Below, piece by piece: positions 16,790 through 25,595 of a stretch of DNA of 64,000 nt (position 1 is the first letter of the stretch; each line of letters starts with the position of its first letter). The position numbers were made by a program, and so were the translations under genes. Under the pieces are notes generated by a model. It was not told where the DNA came from. It did not search any database and saw only the letters and a list, made by a program, of their open reading frames with translations. The stretch is from Hyphomicrobiales bacterium (GTDB taxonomy: Bacteria; Pseudomonadota; Alphaproteobacteria; Rhizobiales; Beijerinckiaceae): positions 62,001 to 126,000 of the forward strand of contig UBNE01000018.1 of NCBI GenBank assembly GCA_900466745.1. The letters are read 5' to 3'.

Positions 16790-17320
16790 ATGGCGGCTCT
16801 CCCGCTCGTCCTGGTCGCGGCGATCGCCGATAACGGCGTGATCGGCAGCGACAACCGGCTGATCTGGCGGCTCAGGACCGATCTGAAGCGCTTCCGCCAG
16901 CTCACCACCGGCTGCCCGGTCGTCATGGGGCGCAAGACCTTCCTCTCGATCGGCAAGCCGCTGCCGGGGCGCGAGACGATCGTGCTGACGCGGGACCCGG
17001 GCTTCGCCGCCGAGGGCGTCCATGTCGCGCATGGGCTCGACGAGGCGCTGGCCCTGGCGCAGCGGCTGGGGGCAAAGATGGGCGCCCCTGCGGTGATCAT
17101 CGGCGGCGGCACCGAGATCTATGCGCAGATGCTGGCGCTCGCCGACCGGCTGGAGCTGACGCGGGTCCATGCCGCGCCGGCCGGCGACGCGCGCTTTCCC
17201 GCCTGGGACGAGAGCGCTTTTGCCGAGGTGGCGCGGGAGGATCATCCGGCCGATTCGGACAACGAGCATGCGTTCAGCTTCGTGTCCTATCGGCGCCGGG
17301 GCGGGGCAGGGCGCGGCTGA
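16790..17320 (+). CDS. folA: Dihydrofolate reductase
   Basis: Regenerates tetrahydrofolate consumed by ThyA. The 176-residue enzyme has the N-terminal VAAIADNGVIGSDNRLIWRL with the Met20-loop equivalent, the NADPH-binding VVMGRKTFLSIGKPLPGR, and the VIIGGGTEIY strand. LIW replaces the LPW of Escherichia coli DHFR, a variation I associate with alphaproteobacterial enzymes. It is the third gene of the thyA operon. Confidence 0.96.
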   Translation: MAALPLVLVAAIADNGVIGSDNRLIWRLRTDLKRFRQLTTGCPVVMGRKTFLSIGKPLPGRETIVLTRDPGFAAEGVHVAHGLDEALALAQRLGAKMGAPAVIIGGGTEIYAQMLALADRLELTRVHAAPAGDARFPAWDESAFAEVAREDHPADSDNEHAFSFVSYRRRGGAGRG

Positions 17321-17475
17321 TCGCCGCCTTTTCCATTTGCGACGGGTGACTTGCGCCGTTGACGAAATCATGGCCCATGACCAAGTGAGGCCAGCGTCCC
17401 TCCCCGGGGCGCTGACAAATGGCCGCCATTCGCCTATGGCTCGGCCTTAAGCACATGAAAGGGAACGGCCCAGGT

Positions 17476-18633
17476 ATGCCATGGAGTAACCAGAGCGGCG
17501 GCGGCAGCGGCGGGGGTGGACCCTGGGGCCAGCGCGGAGGCAGTGGCGGCGGCGGCCCGTGGGGCGGCGGCTCCGGCGGAGGCAACGGCAACCCGCCCGA
17601 TCTGGAGGAAATCCTGCGGCGCAGCCAGGATCGGCTGAAGAATCTCGTGCCGGGCGGCGGTCTCGGCGGGCGCGGGCTGATGCTCGGCGCGCTGGCGCTG
17701 GTGGCCGTCTGGCTGCTCTCCGGCTTCTATTTCGTGCGGCCCAACGAGGTCGGCCTCAACGTCGTCTTCGGCAAATATGTCGGCAAGACCGGCGAGGGCG
17801 CCAACTGGAACTGGCCCTATCCGATCGGCAGCGTGATCAAGCCGCAGGTGACGAACGTCATCACCACTGAGGTCGGCTTCCGGACCATCGAATCGGTGCG
17901 CCAGTCGCCGCGCCAGACCGATGTGATTGAGGAAAGCCTGATGCTGACCGGCGACGAGAACATCGTCGACATCGATTTCATCGTGCAGTGGCAGATCGAC
18001 CCGGCCGCGCCCGAGAACTACGTCTTCAACATCCAGGACCCGTCCGGAACCGTGAAGGCCGTGGCCGAGAGCGCGATGCGCGAGGTCATCGGCAAGCGCA
18101 ACATCCAGCCGGTGCTGACCACCGACCGCGGCGCGATCGAGACCGAGGTGCGCCAGCTCATGCAGGAATCGCTCAACAGCTACAATGCCGGCGTGCAGAT
18201 CCGGCTGGTCCAGCTCCAGAAGGTCGACCCGCCGCAGCAGGTCATCGACGCCTTCCGCGACGTCCAGGCGGCCCGCGCCGACCAGGAACGCCTGCGCAAC
18301 GAGGCGCAGACCTACGCCAACCGCGTGGTGCCGGAGGCGCGCGGCCGCGCCGCCCAGCTCACCCAGTCGGCGGAAGCCTATAAGGAGCAGACCGTGGCGG
18401 AAGCGCGCGGCCAAGCGAGCCGCTTCAACGCGGTCTACGAGCAGTACAAGAACGCTCCGGGCGTGACGCGCGAGCGTCTGTTCCTGGAGACGATGGAACG
18501 CGTGATGGGCGGAACCGACAAGATCATCCTCGACCAGGCGGGCAACGGCCAGGGCGTGGTGCCCTATCTGCCGCTGGACCAGTTGCAGCGGCAGCCCGCC
18601 CGGGCCGGCCAGCAGCAGGGAGCGACCCGATGA
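17476..18633 (+). CDS. hflK: FtsH protease modulator HflK
   Basis: Band-7/SPFH membrane protein that with HflC forms the cage surrounding the FtsH protease. The 385-residue protein begins with a Gly/Ser-rich cytoplasmic segment (residues 5-40, GGGS and GPWG repeats). One transmembrane helix follows (about 68-88, LMLGALALVAVWLLSGFYF), then the SPFH domain and a long helical region with EARGRAAQL and EARGQASRF. The start at 17476 is chosen because the preceding in-frame ATG at 17455 lacks a ribosome binding site; AAAGGGAA lies upstream of 17476. It overlaps hflC by 4 nt (ATGA). Confidence 0.95.
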   Translation: MPWSNQSGGGSGGGGPWGQRGGSGGGGPWGGGSGGGNGNPPDLEEILRRSQDRLKNLVPGGGLGGRGLMLGALALVAVWLLSGFYFVRPNEVGLNVVFGKYVGKTGEGANWNWPYPIGSVIKPQVTNVITTEVGFRTIESVRQSPRQTDVIEESLMLTGDENIVDIDFIVQWQIDPAAPENYVFNIQDPSGTVKAVAESAMREVIGKRNIQPVLTTDRGAIETEVRQLMQESLNSYNAGVQIRLVQLQKVDPPQQVIDAFRDVQAARADQERLRNEAQTYANRVVPEARGRAAQLTQSAEAYKEQTVAEARGQASRFNAVYEQYKNAPGVTRERLFLETMERVMGGTDKIILDQAGNGQGVVPYLPLDQLQRQPARAGQQQGATR

Positions 18634-19574
18634 ACGGCTCCTTTCTCAAGGCGGCGCTGCTCGTCGTCATCGTCGCGGTCGCGGTCGTCTTCTACGCCTG
18701 CACCTTCATCGTCTCGCAGACGCAGTCGGCGCTGGTGCTGCGGCTGGGCGCGGTGCGCGCCGTCAAGACCGAGCCCGGCCTCTACCTCAAGTGGTTCGCG
18801 CCGATCGAGACGGTGACGCTGCTCGACAACCGCATCCTCGACCTCGACCTGCCGGCGCAGGAGATCATCGCCTCCGACCAGAAGCGGCTGGTGGTCGATG
18901 CCTTCACGCGCTACCGGATCTCCGATCCGCTGCGCTTCTACCAGGCGGTCAACAACATCCCGCGGGCGAATTCGCAGCTTTCCTCGATCGTGAACGGCAA
19001 TGTCCGCAGCGTGCTGGCCGAGGCCAGCTTCGTGGCGATGGTCCGCAACGAGCGCGCCAAGCTGATGACCCGCATCCGCGACGACGTGAACCGCGAGGCG
19101 GCCCGCTTCGGCATGACGGTGGTCGATGTCAGGCTGCGGCGGGTCGATCTGCCGGCGGCGAACTCGGCGGCGGTGTTCCAGCGCATGCAGACCGACCGCC
19201 AGCGCGAGGCGGCGGAAGCCCGCGCGCTCGGCGGTCAGCAGGCGCAGGAGATCCGGGCCCGCGCCGACAGGGAGGCGACCGTCATCGTCGCCGAGGCGCA
19301 GCAGCACGCCGACGAGATCCGCGGCCAGGGCGAGGGCGAGCGCAACCGCGTCTTCGCCGAGGCCTTCGGCAAGGACCCCGAATTCTTCGCCTTCTACCGT
19401 TCCATGCAGGCCTATGAGGCCAGCATCAAGCCGGGGGATACGCGCATGGTGCTGACGCCGGACTCGCCGTTCTTCCAGTTCTTCAACGGTCCGAACGCGC
19501 AGCGCGGGGCCGGGACGACGCAGGCGCCGGCGGCCCCCCAGGCACCGGCTGCGCCCGCGCCGGCTCGGCCCTGA
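18630..19574 (+). CDS. hflC: FtsH protease modulator HflC
   Basis: Partner of HflK. The 314-residue protein has an N-terminal transmembrane helix (residues 7-28), the SPFH domain starting after TQSALVLRLGAV, and the conserved helical segment RQREAAEARALGGQQAQEIR. The HflC motif EFFAFYRSMQAYEAS lies near residue 252. The C-terminus is an extra Ala/Pro-rich tail. It is translationally coupled to hflK and followed 18 nt later by the DUF2065 gene. Confidence 0.95.
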   Translation: MNGSFLKAALLVVIVAVAVVFYACTFIVSQTQSALVLRLGAVRAVKTEPGLYLKWFAPIETVTLLDNRILDLDLPAQEIIASDQKRLVVDAFTRYRISDPLRFYQAVNNIPRANSQLSSIVNGNVRSVLAEASFVAMVRNERAKLMTRIRDDVNREAARFGMTVVDVRLRRVDLPAANSAAVFQRMQTDRQREAAEARALGGQQAQEIRARADREATVIVAEAQQHADEIRGQGEGERNRVFAEAFGKDPEFFAFYRSMQAYEASIKPGDTRMVLTPDSPFFQFFNGPNAQRGAGTTQAPAAPQAPAAPAPARP

Positions 19575-19592
19575 TCGGAGCGAGCGACGCCG

Positions 19593-19784
19593 ATGTTCGA
19601 TTTCATCGCGGCGCTCGGCCTGGTTTTCGCTATCGAGGGCATCCTCTTCGCCGCGATTCCGCATCTGGCGAAGGATGCGCTGCGCAGCGCCGCGGAGACG
19701 CCGCCCGATCGGATGCGCCTGATCGGGCTGGGCTCGGCGGTTCTGGGCGTGATCCTGGTCTGGATCGCGCGCGGAAGCTGGTAG
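19593..19784 (+). CDS. DUF2065 small membrane protein
   Basis: A 63-residue protein with two predicted transmembrane helices (residues 3-21 and 42-60) and a short polar link (AAETPPDRMRLIGLG). This matches the DUF2065 family, which commonly sits directly after hflC. It may be an accessory of the FtsH-HflKC complex, but its function is unproven. Confidence 0.85.
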   Translation: MFDFIAALGLVFAIEGILFAAIPHLAKDALRSAAETPPDRMRLIGLGSAVLGVILVWIARGSW

Positions 19785-19909
19785 ACGATGCCGCGATCGT
19801 GTTCGAGAACAGGGTCGCGCGTCGCCCTTCCGCCGCATTTTCGCGTTCAAGTCGCGGCGCGTCCTGTGCCGCGTCGGCCGGCCTGCCTTTTTCCGTCAAG
19901 AGGACCCAA

Positions 19910-21427
19910 ATGGCATTGAAAACCGTTTCCGTGGCTGCCCGGCCCGTCCGCATCGCGCTCGCGGCCGGCGTGGCCGGCCTGGCGCTGATGACGCCGGTGC
20001 TGGCGCCGGCGCAGGCCCAGGCCAACACCCCTCTGCTGCAGGGCCAGACCTCCCTCGCCGACCTGGTCGACAAGGTGATGCCGGCGGTGGTCAACATCTC
20101 CGCCGTCACCACCAGCGACACCAAGGGCCGCAACCTGCCGCAACTGCCGCAGCTCGGCCCCGATACCCCCTTCGGCGACCTGTTCGAGGAGTTCTTCAAC
20201 CGCCGCAACCAGCAGGGCGAGCGCCAGGCGCCGCAGCAGCGGCGCTCGCAATCGGCGGGCTCCGGCTTCGTCATCGACCCGTCGGGCATCGTCGTCACCA
20301 ACAACCACGTCATCGGCGACGCCAACGAGATCACGGTGATCTTCAACGACGGGCTGCGGCTGAAGGCCGAGGTGGTCGGCAAGGACACCAAGGTCGACCT
20401 CGCCGTGCTGCGGGTGAAGCACGACAAGCCGCTGCCGGCGGTCAAGTTCGGCGATTCCGACAAGATGCGGATCGGCGACCCGGTCATGGCGATCGGCAAC
20501 CCGTTCGGGCTGGGCGGCTCGGTCTCCTCGGGCATCGTCTCGGCGCGCAACCGCGACATCAGCCAGGGGCCCTACGACACCTATATCCAGACCGACGCGG
20601 CCATCAACAAGGGCAATTCCGGCGGTCCGCTGTTCAACATGGCCGGCGAGGTCATCGGCATCAACACCGCGATCCTGTCGCCGACCGGCGGCTCGGTCGG
20701 CATCGGCTTCGCGGTGCCCTCGTCGCTGGCGGCCAATGTCGTGGAGCAGCTCAAGGAGTTCGGCGAGACGCGGCGCGGCTGGCTCGGCGTGCGCATCCAG
20801 AGCATCGACGACGCCACGGCCGACGCGCTCGGCCTCGGCGCGGCGCGGGGCGCGCTGATCGCCGGCGTCGACGACAAGGGGCCAGCCAAGCCCGCCGGGC
20901 TCGAGACCGGCGACGTGATCACCAAGTTCGACGGCAAGGAGGTCAAGGATTCGCGCGACCTGCCGCGGATCGTCGCCGCCACCCCGGTCGGCAAGGACGT
21001 GCCGGTCACCATCATCCGCAAGGGCAAGGAAGAGCAGAAGACGGTCAAGCTCGGCCGCCTCGAGGATGGCGAGAAGATCCAGTCCGCCTCGGCCAGCAAG
21101 CCGGCCGGCGAGGCTGACAAGCCCGCCGTCGCCAATGCGCTCGGCCTCGAGCTCTCGACGCAGAACGACGAGCTGCGCAAGCGCTATGCGATCAAGGACG
21201 GCCTCAAGGGTGTCGTCGTCACCAAGGTCGATCCCAACTCGAACGCGGCCGACAAGCGCGTCATGGTTGGCGAGCTGATCGTCGAGGTCGGCCAGGAGCC
21301 GGTCACGACGCCGGACGCCGTGACCAAGCGCCTCGACGCGCTCAAGAAGGACGGCAAGAAATCGGCGCTGCTGCTCGTCTCCAACGGGCAGGGCGAGGTC
21401 CGTTTCGTCGCCGTGGCGATGAAGTAG
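19910..21427 (+). CDS. degP: Periplasmic serine protease/chaperone of the Do (DegP) family
   Basis: A 505-residue envelope quality-control protease. It has an N-terminal signal peptide (cleavage near AQAQA, about residue 36) and a trypsin-like domain with catalytic H133 (TNNHVI), D163 (KVDLAVL) and S237 (GNSGGPL). Two PDZ domains follow (about 285-375 and 400-495) that recognise exposed C-termini. AAGAGG stands before the ATG at 19910, whereas the longer in-frame start has no such site. hflKC-degP adjacency joins cytoplasmic-membrane and periplasmic proteolysis. A strong terminator follows. Confidence 0.94.
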   Translation: MALKTVSVAARPVRIALAAGVAGLALMTPVLAPAQAQANTPLLQGQTSLADLVDKVMPAVVNISAVTTSDTKGRNLPQLPQLGPDTPFGDLFEEFFNRRNQQGERQAPQQRRSQSAGSGFVIDPSGIVVTNNHVIGDANEITVIFNDGLRLKAEVVGKDTKVDLAVLRVKHDKPLPAVKFGDSDKMRIGDPVMAIGNPFGLGGSVSSGIVSARNRDISQGPYDTYIQTDAAINKGNSGGPLFNMAGEVIGINTAILSPTGGSVGIGFAVPSSLAANVVEQLKEFGETRRGWLGVRIQSIDDATADALGLGAARGALIAGVDDKGPAKPAGLETGDVITKFDGKEVKDSRDLPRIVAATPVGKDVPVTIIRKGKEEQKTVKLGRLEDGEKIQSASASKPAGEADKPAVANALGLELSTQNDELRKRYAIKDGLKGVVVTKVDPNSNAADKRVMVGELIVEVGQEPVTTPDAVTKRLDALKKDGKKSALLLVSNGQGEVRFVAVAMK

Positions 21428-21454
21428 GGCGCAGCCGGCCGACGCGATCCTGGA

Positions 21455-21482
21455 GGGCGGTCCGTCGGGCCGCCCTTTTTTG
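21455..21482 (+). terminator. Rho-independent terminator after degP
   Basis: GGGCGG (21455-21460) pairs with CCGCCC (21470-21475) around a 9-nt loop, followed directly by a run of six T. It ends the hflK-hflC-DUF2065-degP unit. Confidence 0.9.
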
Positions 21483-21607
21483 TTGTGCCGCCGCTGCGGG
21501 CATGCCCCTTATCCGCGCCGGGCGATGGCGCCGGCCGGGCTGCGCTGGCATCCTGATCCGGGCCGCTCCTTCGCCGAAGGAGCCGGGCCAGGCCGGAGCG
21601 CAGCGCC

Positions 21608-21949
21608 ATGAAGATCAGCGACATTCCCTTCGTCACGACCGACTGGTCCGCGGTGCCGGCCGAGCGCCATGCCGGCGATGTCGGCGAGGCGATCTGGCGC
21701 ACGCAGTATTTCGGGCCGGAGGAGAACCGCATCCGGGTGCGGATGGTCGAGTATTCGCCGGGCTATGTCGCCGATCACTGGTGCTCGAAGGGCCACATCA
21801 TCCTGTGCCTCGAAGGCGAGATGGAGACGACGCTGGAGGACGGCCGCGTCATGCCGCTCAAGGCCGGGATGAGTTACCAGGTCGCCGACGGCGCCGAGGC
21901 GCATCGCTCGCACTCGAAGACGGGCGTGAAGCTCTTCATCGTCGATTGA
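21608..21949 (+). CDS. Small cupin-fold protein
   Basis: A 113-residue single-domain cupin. VADHWCSKGHIILCLEGEM matches the first cupin motif, with His and Glu as probable metal ligands. GAEAHRSHSKTG supplies the second-motif histidines. The closest group I can name is the uncharacterised DHCW-motif cupin family. The substrate is unknown. It stands alone after the degP terminator. Confidence 0.8.
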   Translation: MKISDIPFVTTDWSAVPAERHAGDVGEAIWRTQYFGPEENRIRVRMVEYSPGYVADHWCSKGHIILCLEGEMETTLEDGRVMPLKAGMSYQVADGAEAHRSHSKTGVKLFIVD

Positions 21950-21962
21950 GATTTTTGGAGCT

Positions 21963-22076
21963 GCGGGTCATCCCGGGCGACCGTAGGGAGGCCCGGGATC
22001 CATGCCGGAGCCCTTCCCGATGGAGGCTCAGGCATGGATCCCGGATCTCCGCTTCGCTGCGTCCGGGATGACCCGC
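21963..22076. repeat. Intergenic inverted repeat with GCGGGTCATCCCGG ends
   Basis: GCGGGTCATCCCGG at 21963-21976 is mirrored exactly by CCGGGATGACCCGC at 22063-22076. Inside, GGATCCATGCC and GGCATGGATCC form a second inverted pair. The right-hand portion (CGGATCTCCGCTTCGC) recurs at 59540-59580. It lies between the convergent cupin and serB genes and could also act as a bidirectional hairpin. Confidence 0.85.
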
Positions 22077-22096
22077 GCCCTTGGCCGCTAGCTGCT

Positions 22097-22981
22097 CTAG
22101 CCCCGGACGATCTCGTCGCCGGTGTAGCCCTGCGCGTAGAGCAGGGCGGTGAGATCGGCGTGCTCCAGCCGGGCGTCGGCCGCCGCTGCGACGGCGGGCT
22201 TGGCCCGGAAGGCGACGCCGAGGCCGGCCTCGCCGAGCATGGCGAGGTCGTTGGCGCCGTCGCCGATCGCCAGCGTCTGGACGGGAGACAGCGCGAAGCG
22301 GCCGCGCAGCTCGACCAGCGAATCGCGCTTGGCCTGCTTGCCGAGGATCGGGTCGGCGACCGCGCCGGTCAGCACGCCGTCCTGCGCCAGCAGCAGGTTG
22401 GAGCGATGCTCGTCGAAGCCGATGGCCGCGCCGATCGGCCCGGTGAAGACGGTGAAGCCGCCCGAGACCAGCGCGGTATAGGCGCCGTTCGCCCGCATCG
22501 TGCGCACCAGCGCGGCGCCGCCCGGCGTCAGCGTGATGCGCTCGCGGATGATCTCGTCGACGACCGAGAGCGGCACGCCCTTCAGCAGCGCGACGCGCTC
22601 GCGCAAGGCCGGCTCGAAGGCGATCTCGCCGCGCATGGCCCGCTCGGTGATGCCGGCGACGAGGTCCTTCAAGCCGACATAGGCGGCGAGCTCGTCGATG
22701 CATTCCTGGCCGATCATGGTCGAATCCATGTCGGCGAGGAACAGCGCCTTGCGGCGGCCGGCGGCGGGCTGGACCACGATGTCGATCGCGGCCCCGCCGA
22801 GCGCGGCGCGGATCTCGGCTTCGAGCTTGCGCGCATCGGTTCCATCCGCGAAGAGATCGGCGGCGACGGCGCCGTCGAGCGCCGCCGTGCGGCTGCCCGG
22901 CACGATGCCGGCGAGGCGCGCCAGCAGGGCTTCATCGACGAGCGCCTGGCCATGGGCGGAAACGAGTGTCGCGACGAGCAT
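22097..22981 (-). CDS. serB: Phosphoserine phosphatase SerB
   Basis: Last step of serine biosynthesis: dephosphorylates O-phosphoserine. The 294-residue protein has an N-terminal ACT-like segment (residues 1-75) and a HAD phosphatase domain. Motif I is LADMDSTMIGQECIDELA, with the nucleophile and acid Asp pair. Motif II is ALVSGGFTVF, and motif III is IGDGANDLAML. The start at 22981 (MLVATLVSAHGQ) matches family N-termini. Its start codon overlaps the region of the miaA start on the other strand, so the two divergent genes share their initiation region. Confidence 0.95.
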   Translation of the reverse strand: MLVATLVSAHGQALVDEALLARLAGIVPGSRTAALDGAVAADLFADGTDARKLEAEIRAALGGAAIDIVVQPAAGRRKALFLADMDSTMIGQECIDELAAYVGLKDLVAGITERAMRGEIAFEPALRERVALLKGVPLSVVDEIIRERITLTPGGAALVRTMRANGAYTALVSGGFTVFTGPIGAAIGFDEHRSNLLLAQDGVLTGAVADPILGKQAKRDSLVELRGRFALSPVQTLAIGDGANDLAMLGEAGLGVAFRAKPAVAAAADARLEHADLTALLYAQGYTGDEIVRG

Positions 22982-22991
22982 GGGAGGACCG

Positions 22992-23921
22992 GTGCAGCAG
23001 GCGGAAAGGACGATCAGGGCGGTGCTCATCGCAGGTCCGACCGCCAGCGGCAAGTCCGCGCTCGCGATCGAGATCGCGCGGCGCTGCGGCGGGGTGGTGG
23101 TCAACGCCGATTCGATGCAGGTCTATGCCGATCTGCGCATCCTCTCCGCCCGCCCGAGCGCAGCCGAGGAGCGAAGCGTGCCGCACCGGCTCTACGGCCA
23201 TGTCGACGGGGCGGTGAACTATTCCGCGATGCGCTACGCCGCCGAGGTCGCCGCGCTGCTGCCCGCGCTGTGGGCAGAGGGCAGGCTGCCCGTGCTCGTT
23301 GGCGGGACGGGGCTCTATTTCAAGGCGGTCACCGAGGGCTTTTCCGCCATGCCGCCGGTGCCGGAGGCGGTGCGCGAGGCGTTCCGGGCGCGGGCGGGCG
23401 ACATGGCGACCGAGGCGCTGCATGCCGAGCTCGCCGGTCTCGATCCGGTGATGGCGGGGCGGCTGCGGCCGTCGGACCGGATGCGGATCATGCGCGCCAT
23501 CGAGGTGCGCCTGGCGACCGGGCGCTCGCTGGCGAGCTTCCAGGGCGAGCGCGAGCCGGGGCCGCTCGGCGGCCTGCCGCTGCTGCGCCTCTTCGTCAGC
23601 CCGCAGCGGGAGGCGGTGCGGGCCCGGATCGACCGGCGCTTCGAGGCGATGATGGCGGAAGGCGCGCTGGATGAGGTCGCGCGGCTGCGCGAGCGCCGGC
23701 TCGATCCGCTGCTGCCGGTCATGCGGGCGCATGGCGTGCCGGGGCTGGCCGCGCATCTCGACGGCGCGATCACGCTGGAGGAGGCGATCCGGCGCGGGCA
23801 GGCCGATACGCGCGCCTATGCCAAGCGGCAGGTGACCTGGTTCCGGCATCAGATGGCCGGCTGGCAGGCGGTGGCGCCGGAGGCCGCGCTTGACGCCGCG
23901 CTGCGCGTCCTGGAGGGCTGA
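22992..23921 (+). CDS. miaA: tRNA dimethylallyltransferase MiaA
   Basis: Transfers a dimethylallyl group to A37 of tRNAs reading UNN codons. The 309-residue protein has the P-loop AGPTASGKSALA, DSMQVYADLRILSARP and the catalytic-domain VLVGGTGLYFKA. The C-terminal RQVTWFRHQ closes the family signature. I prefer the GTG at 22992 because GGGAGG lies at 22982-22987; an in-frame ATG at 22980 is possible but overlaps the serB start. It converges on the diguanylate cyclase gene with 2 nt between stop codons. Confidence 0.95.
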   Translation: MQQAERTIRAVLIAGPTASGKSALAIEIARRCGGVVVNADSMQVYADLRILSARPSAAEERSVPHRLYGHVDGAVNYSAMRYAAEVAALLPALWAEGRLPVLVGGTGLYFKAVTEGFSAMPPVPEAVREAFRARAGDMATEALHAELAGLDPVMAGRLRPSDRMRIMRAIEVRLATGRSLASFQGEREPGPLGGLPLLRLFVSPQREAVRARIDRRFEAMMAEGALDEVARLRERRLDPLLPVMRAHGVPGLAAHLDGAITLEEAIRRGQADTRAYAKRQVTWFRHQMAGWQAVAPEAALDAALRVLEG

Positions 23922-23923
23922 AG

Positions 23924-25384
23924 TCAGGCGGCGTCCGCCACGGCATCGGCGTCCGCCCCGGCGGTGCCGATCCGGTTGCGGCCTTCGTTCTTGGCGCGGT
24001 AGAGCGCCTGGTCGGCGCGCGCGAACAGCTCGGCCAGCGGCTCCGCCGGCCGGCGGGTGGCGATCCCGTAGCTGGCGGTGATCCTGAGCGCGAGCGTTTC
24101 GGAGGCGGGCAGGGCGCGGCGGGCCAGCGCCTCCTGGATCTGGGCGGTTCGCTTCGTCGCCTCGGCCGCGTCGGCGCCGCGCAGCAGGACCGCGAACTCC
24201 TCGCCGCCGACCCGGGCGACGAGATGGCGCTCGCCGCGCAGCAGCCCGAGCAGCATGTCGGCGAAGGCGCGGATCACGGCGTCTCCGGCCGGGTGGCCAT
24301 AGGTGTCGTTGACCTGCTTGAAGTGGTCGAGGTCGACGATGATCAGCGAGGCTTCCGCTCCTGCCTCCGCCAGGGCCGCCTGCGCCCGCTCGGTGAAGGA
24401 GCGGCGGTTGAGCAGGGCGGTCAGCGGGTCGGTCTCGGCGAGCCGGCGCAGCTCCTTCTCGCGCTCCTCGCGATGGCCGATCTCCTCCGACAGGGCGCGC
24501 CGGGTCGCGCGCTCGCGGCCGACCTCGAGGGCGAGCGTCGCGGCGCGCGACTGCAGGGTCTGGTTGGCGACGGTGAGGTCGGTGATGTCCGTCAGCGTCA
24601 GGAGCAGGCCGTCGCCGAGCGGCGCGATGGCGAGCCGCAGCCAGCTCGTGCGGTCCTGGCGGGTGAAGGCGGTCTCGAAGCTGTCGCCGCTCTGCTGCTC
24701 CATCGCCGCGAGGCAGCGCTTCCAGATCGTCGGGTCGGCCAGGAAGGGCAGGGCCTCGCGGGCCTCGCGGTCGAGCAGGCGGGCGCCGGGCTGCCCGGCG
24801 AGGTCCGCGGCCCGGCGGTTGGCGGTGACGATGATGGTGCGGTCGATGCCGCCGCCGTCGCCGCGCAGGGCGCGGAGCGCGACGATCCCGCTCGGCGAGT
24901 TGTCGAGCACGGCGTTGAGCAGGTCCTCGCGGAACTGCAGCGGGCGGCTGAAGGCGACGAGCAGGTTGCGGCCGTCGCGCGCGACGGTCGGGAGCAGCAG
25001 GCGCTCCCAGATCGCGACGCGCAGGGTCGGCTTGGCGCGGTGGATGGTGTAGAGCGGCCGGCCCTCGGCGAAGGCGCGCTCGGCGCAGTGCCGGGTGAAG
25101 GCGGCGACTTCGGGCTGCATCGCCGAGAGCCTCTCGCCGAGGCGCGTGCCGCCGACATAGCGCGTGATCTCGCGGCCGTAATGGATCCAGCGATAATCGC
25201 CGTCGCCGGTCGGTTCCAGGATGACGAGGTCGTCGCCGAAGCCGGGCATGATCGCCGCGGCGAAGCTCTCGTAGCAGACCGGCCGGCCCTTGCGGCCGTG
25301 GAGCGTGAACCGGTTCAGTAGTTCCGCGATCTTCGGCGCATGGGCGCGGGCCGCGATATTCTCGGTATGGATTTCCTGATACAT
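23924..25384 (-). CDS. PAS-domain diguanylate cyclase (GGDEF)
   Basis: A 486-residue, apparently cytoplasmic signalling protein. Residues 1-150 form a PAS-like sensory region of the type that begins with a LITEPTGDGDY-like strand (LVILEPTGDGDYRWIHYG). A second PAS domain follows at about 155-270, and a coiled linker at about 285-315. The GGDEF domain occupies 318-475: TDPLTALLNRRSF, DLDHFKQVNDTYGHPAGD and an intact active-site GGEEF in ARVGGEEFAVLL. It should therefore make cyclic di-GMP from GTP. The RxxD inhibitory-site motif is not obvious at the expected position. No EAL domain is present. Confidence 0.9.
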   Translation of the reverse strand: MYQEIHTENIAARAHAPKIAELLNRFTLHGRKGRPVCYESFAAAIMPGFGDDLVILEPTGDGDYRWIHYGREITRYVGGTRLGERLSAMQPEVAAFTRHCAERAFAEGRPLYTIHRAKPTLRVAIWERLLLPTVARDGRNLLVAFSRPLQFREDLLNAVLDNSPSGIVALRALRGDGGGIDRTIIVTANRRAADLAGQPGARLLDREAREALPFLADPTIWKRCLAAMEQQSGDSFETAFTRQDRTSWLRLAIAPLGDGLLLTLTDITDLTVANQTLQSRAATLALEVGRERATRRALSEEIGHREEREKELRRLAETDPLTALLNRRSFTERAQAALAEAGAEASLIIVDLDHFKQVNDTYGHPAGDAVIRAFADMLLGLLRGERHLVARVGGEEFAVLLRGADAAEATKRTAQIQEALARRALPASETLALRITASYGIATRRPAEPLAELFARADQALYRAKNEGRNRIGTAGADADAVADAA

Positions 25385-25499
25385 AGCCGTCCCGGTTCGA
25401 GCGGCCGGAGGCTAGGGCGAACGGATTGAGAAAAGGTTCCGCAAGGGAAGTGATTTTTCGGCAATTGCGTCAACGTTTCATTGCCGATGCCGTTAGCGC

Positions 25500-25528
25500 T
25501 TGACCGGCCGCCCGGCCTCCGTTAGCGT
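25500..25528 (+). promoter_or_regulatory. Candidate promoter of the ilv leader and ilvI
   Basis: TTGACC at 25500-25505 and TAGCGT at 25523-25528 are separated by 17 nt. This would place transcription start near 25535, about 15 nt before the leader peptide start. The -10 match is weak, as is usual in this GC-rich background. Confidence 0.4.
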
Positions 25529-25550
25529 CCGGCAACTTCCGTCAAGGATC

Positions 25551-25595
25551 ATGAGCGCGATGCGCAAGCTTATTATCGTAGAGGTGCGCTGGTAG
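25551..25595 (+). CDS. Branched-chain amino acid leader peptide of ilvI
   Basis: A 14-codon ORF, MSAMRKLIIVEVRW, with AAGGA 6 nt before its ATG. The core codons CTT ATT ATC GTA GAG GTG encode Leu-Ile-Ile-Val-Glu-Val, covering all three branched-chain products of the pathway. CTT, ATT and GTA are uncommon codons in the surrounding GC-rich genes, which would make translation sensitive to charged tRNA supply. A second in-frame ATG lies at codon 4. It ends at the base of a long hairpin followed by a terminator, the arrangement of ribosome-mediated attenuation. Confidence 0.85.
   Translation: MSAMRKLIIVEVRW

Noticed and set aside
22982..23104. N-terminal extension of SerB to 23104
   Set aside because: It would run through the miaA P-loop region, and its residues do not match SerB N-termini.
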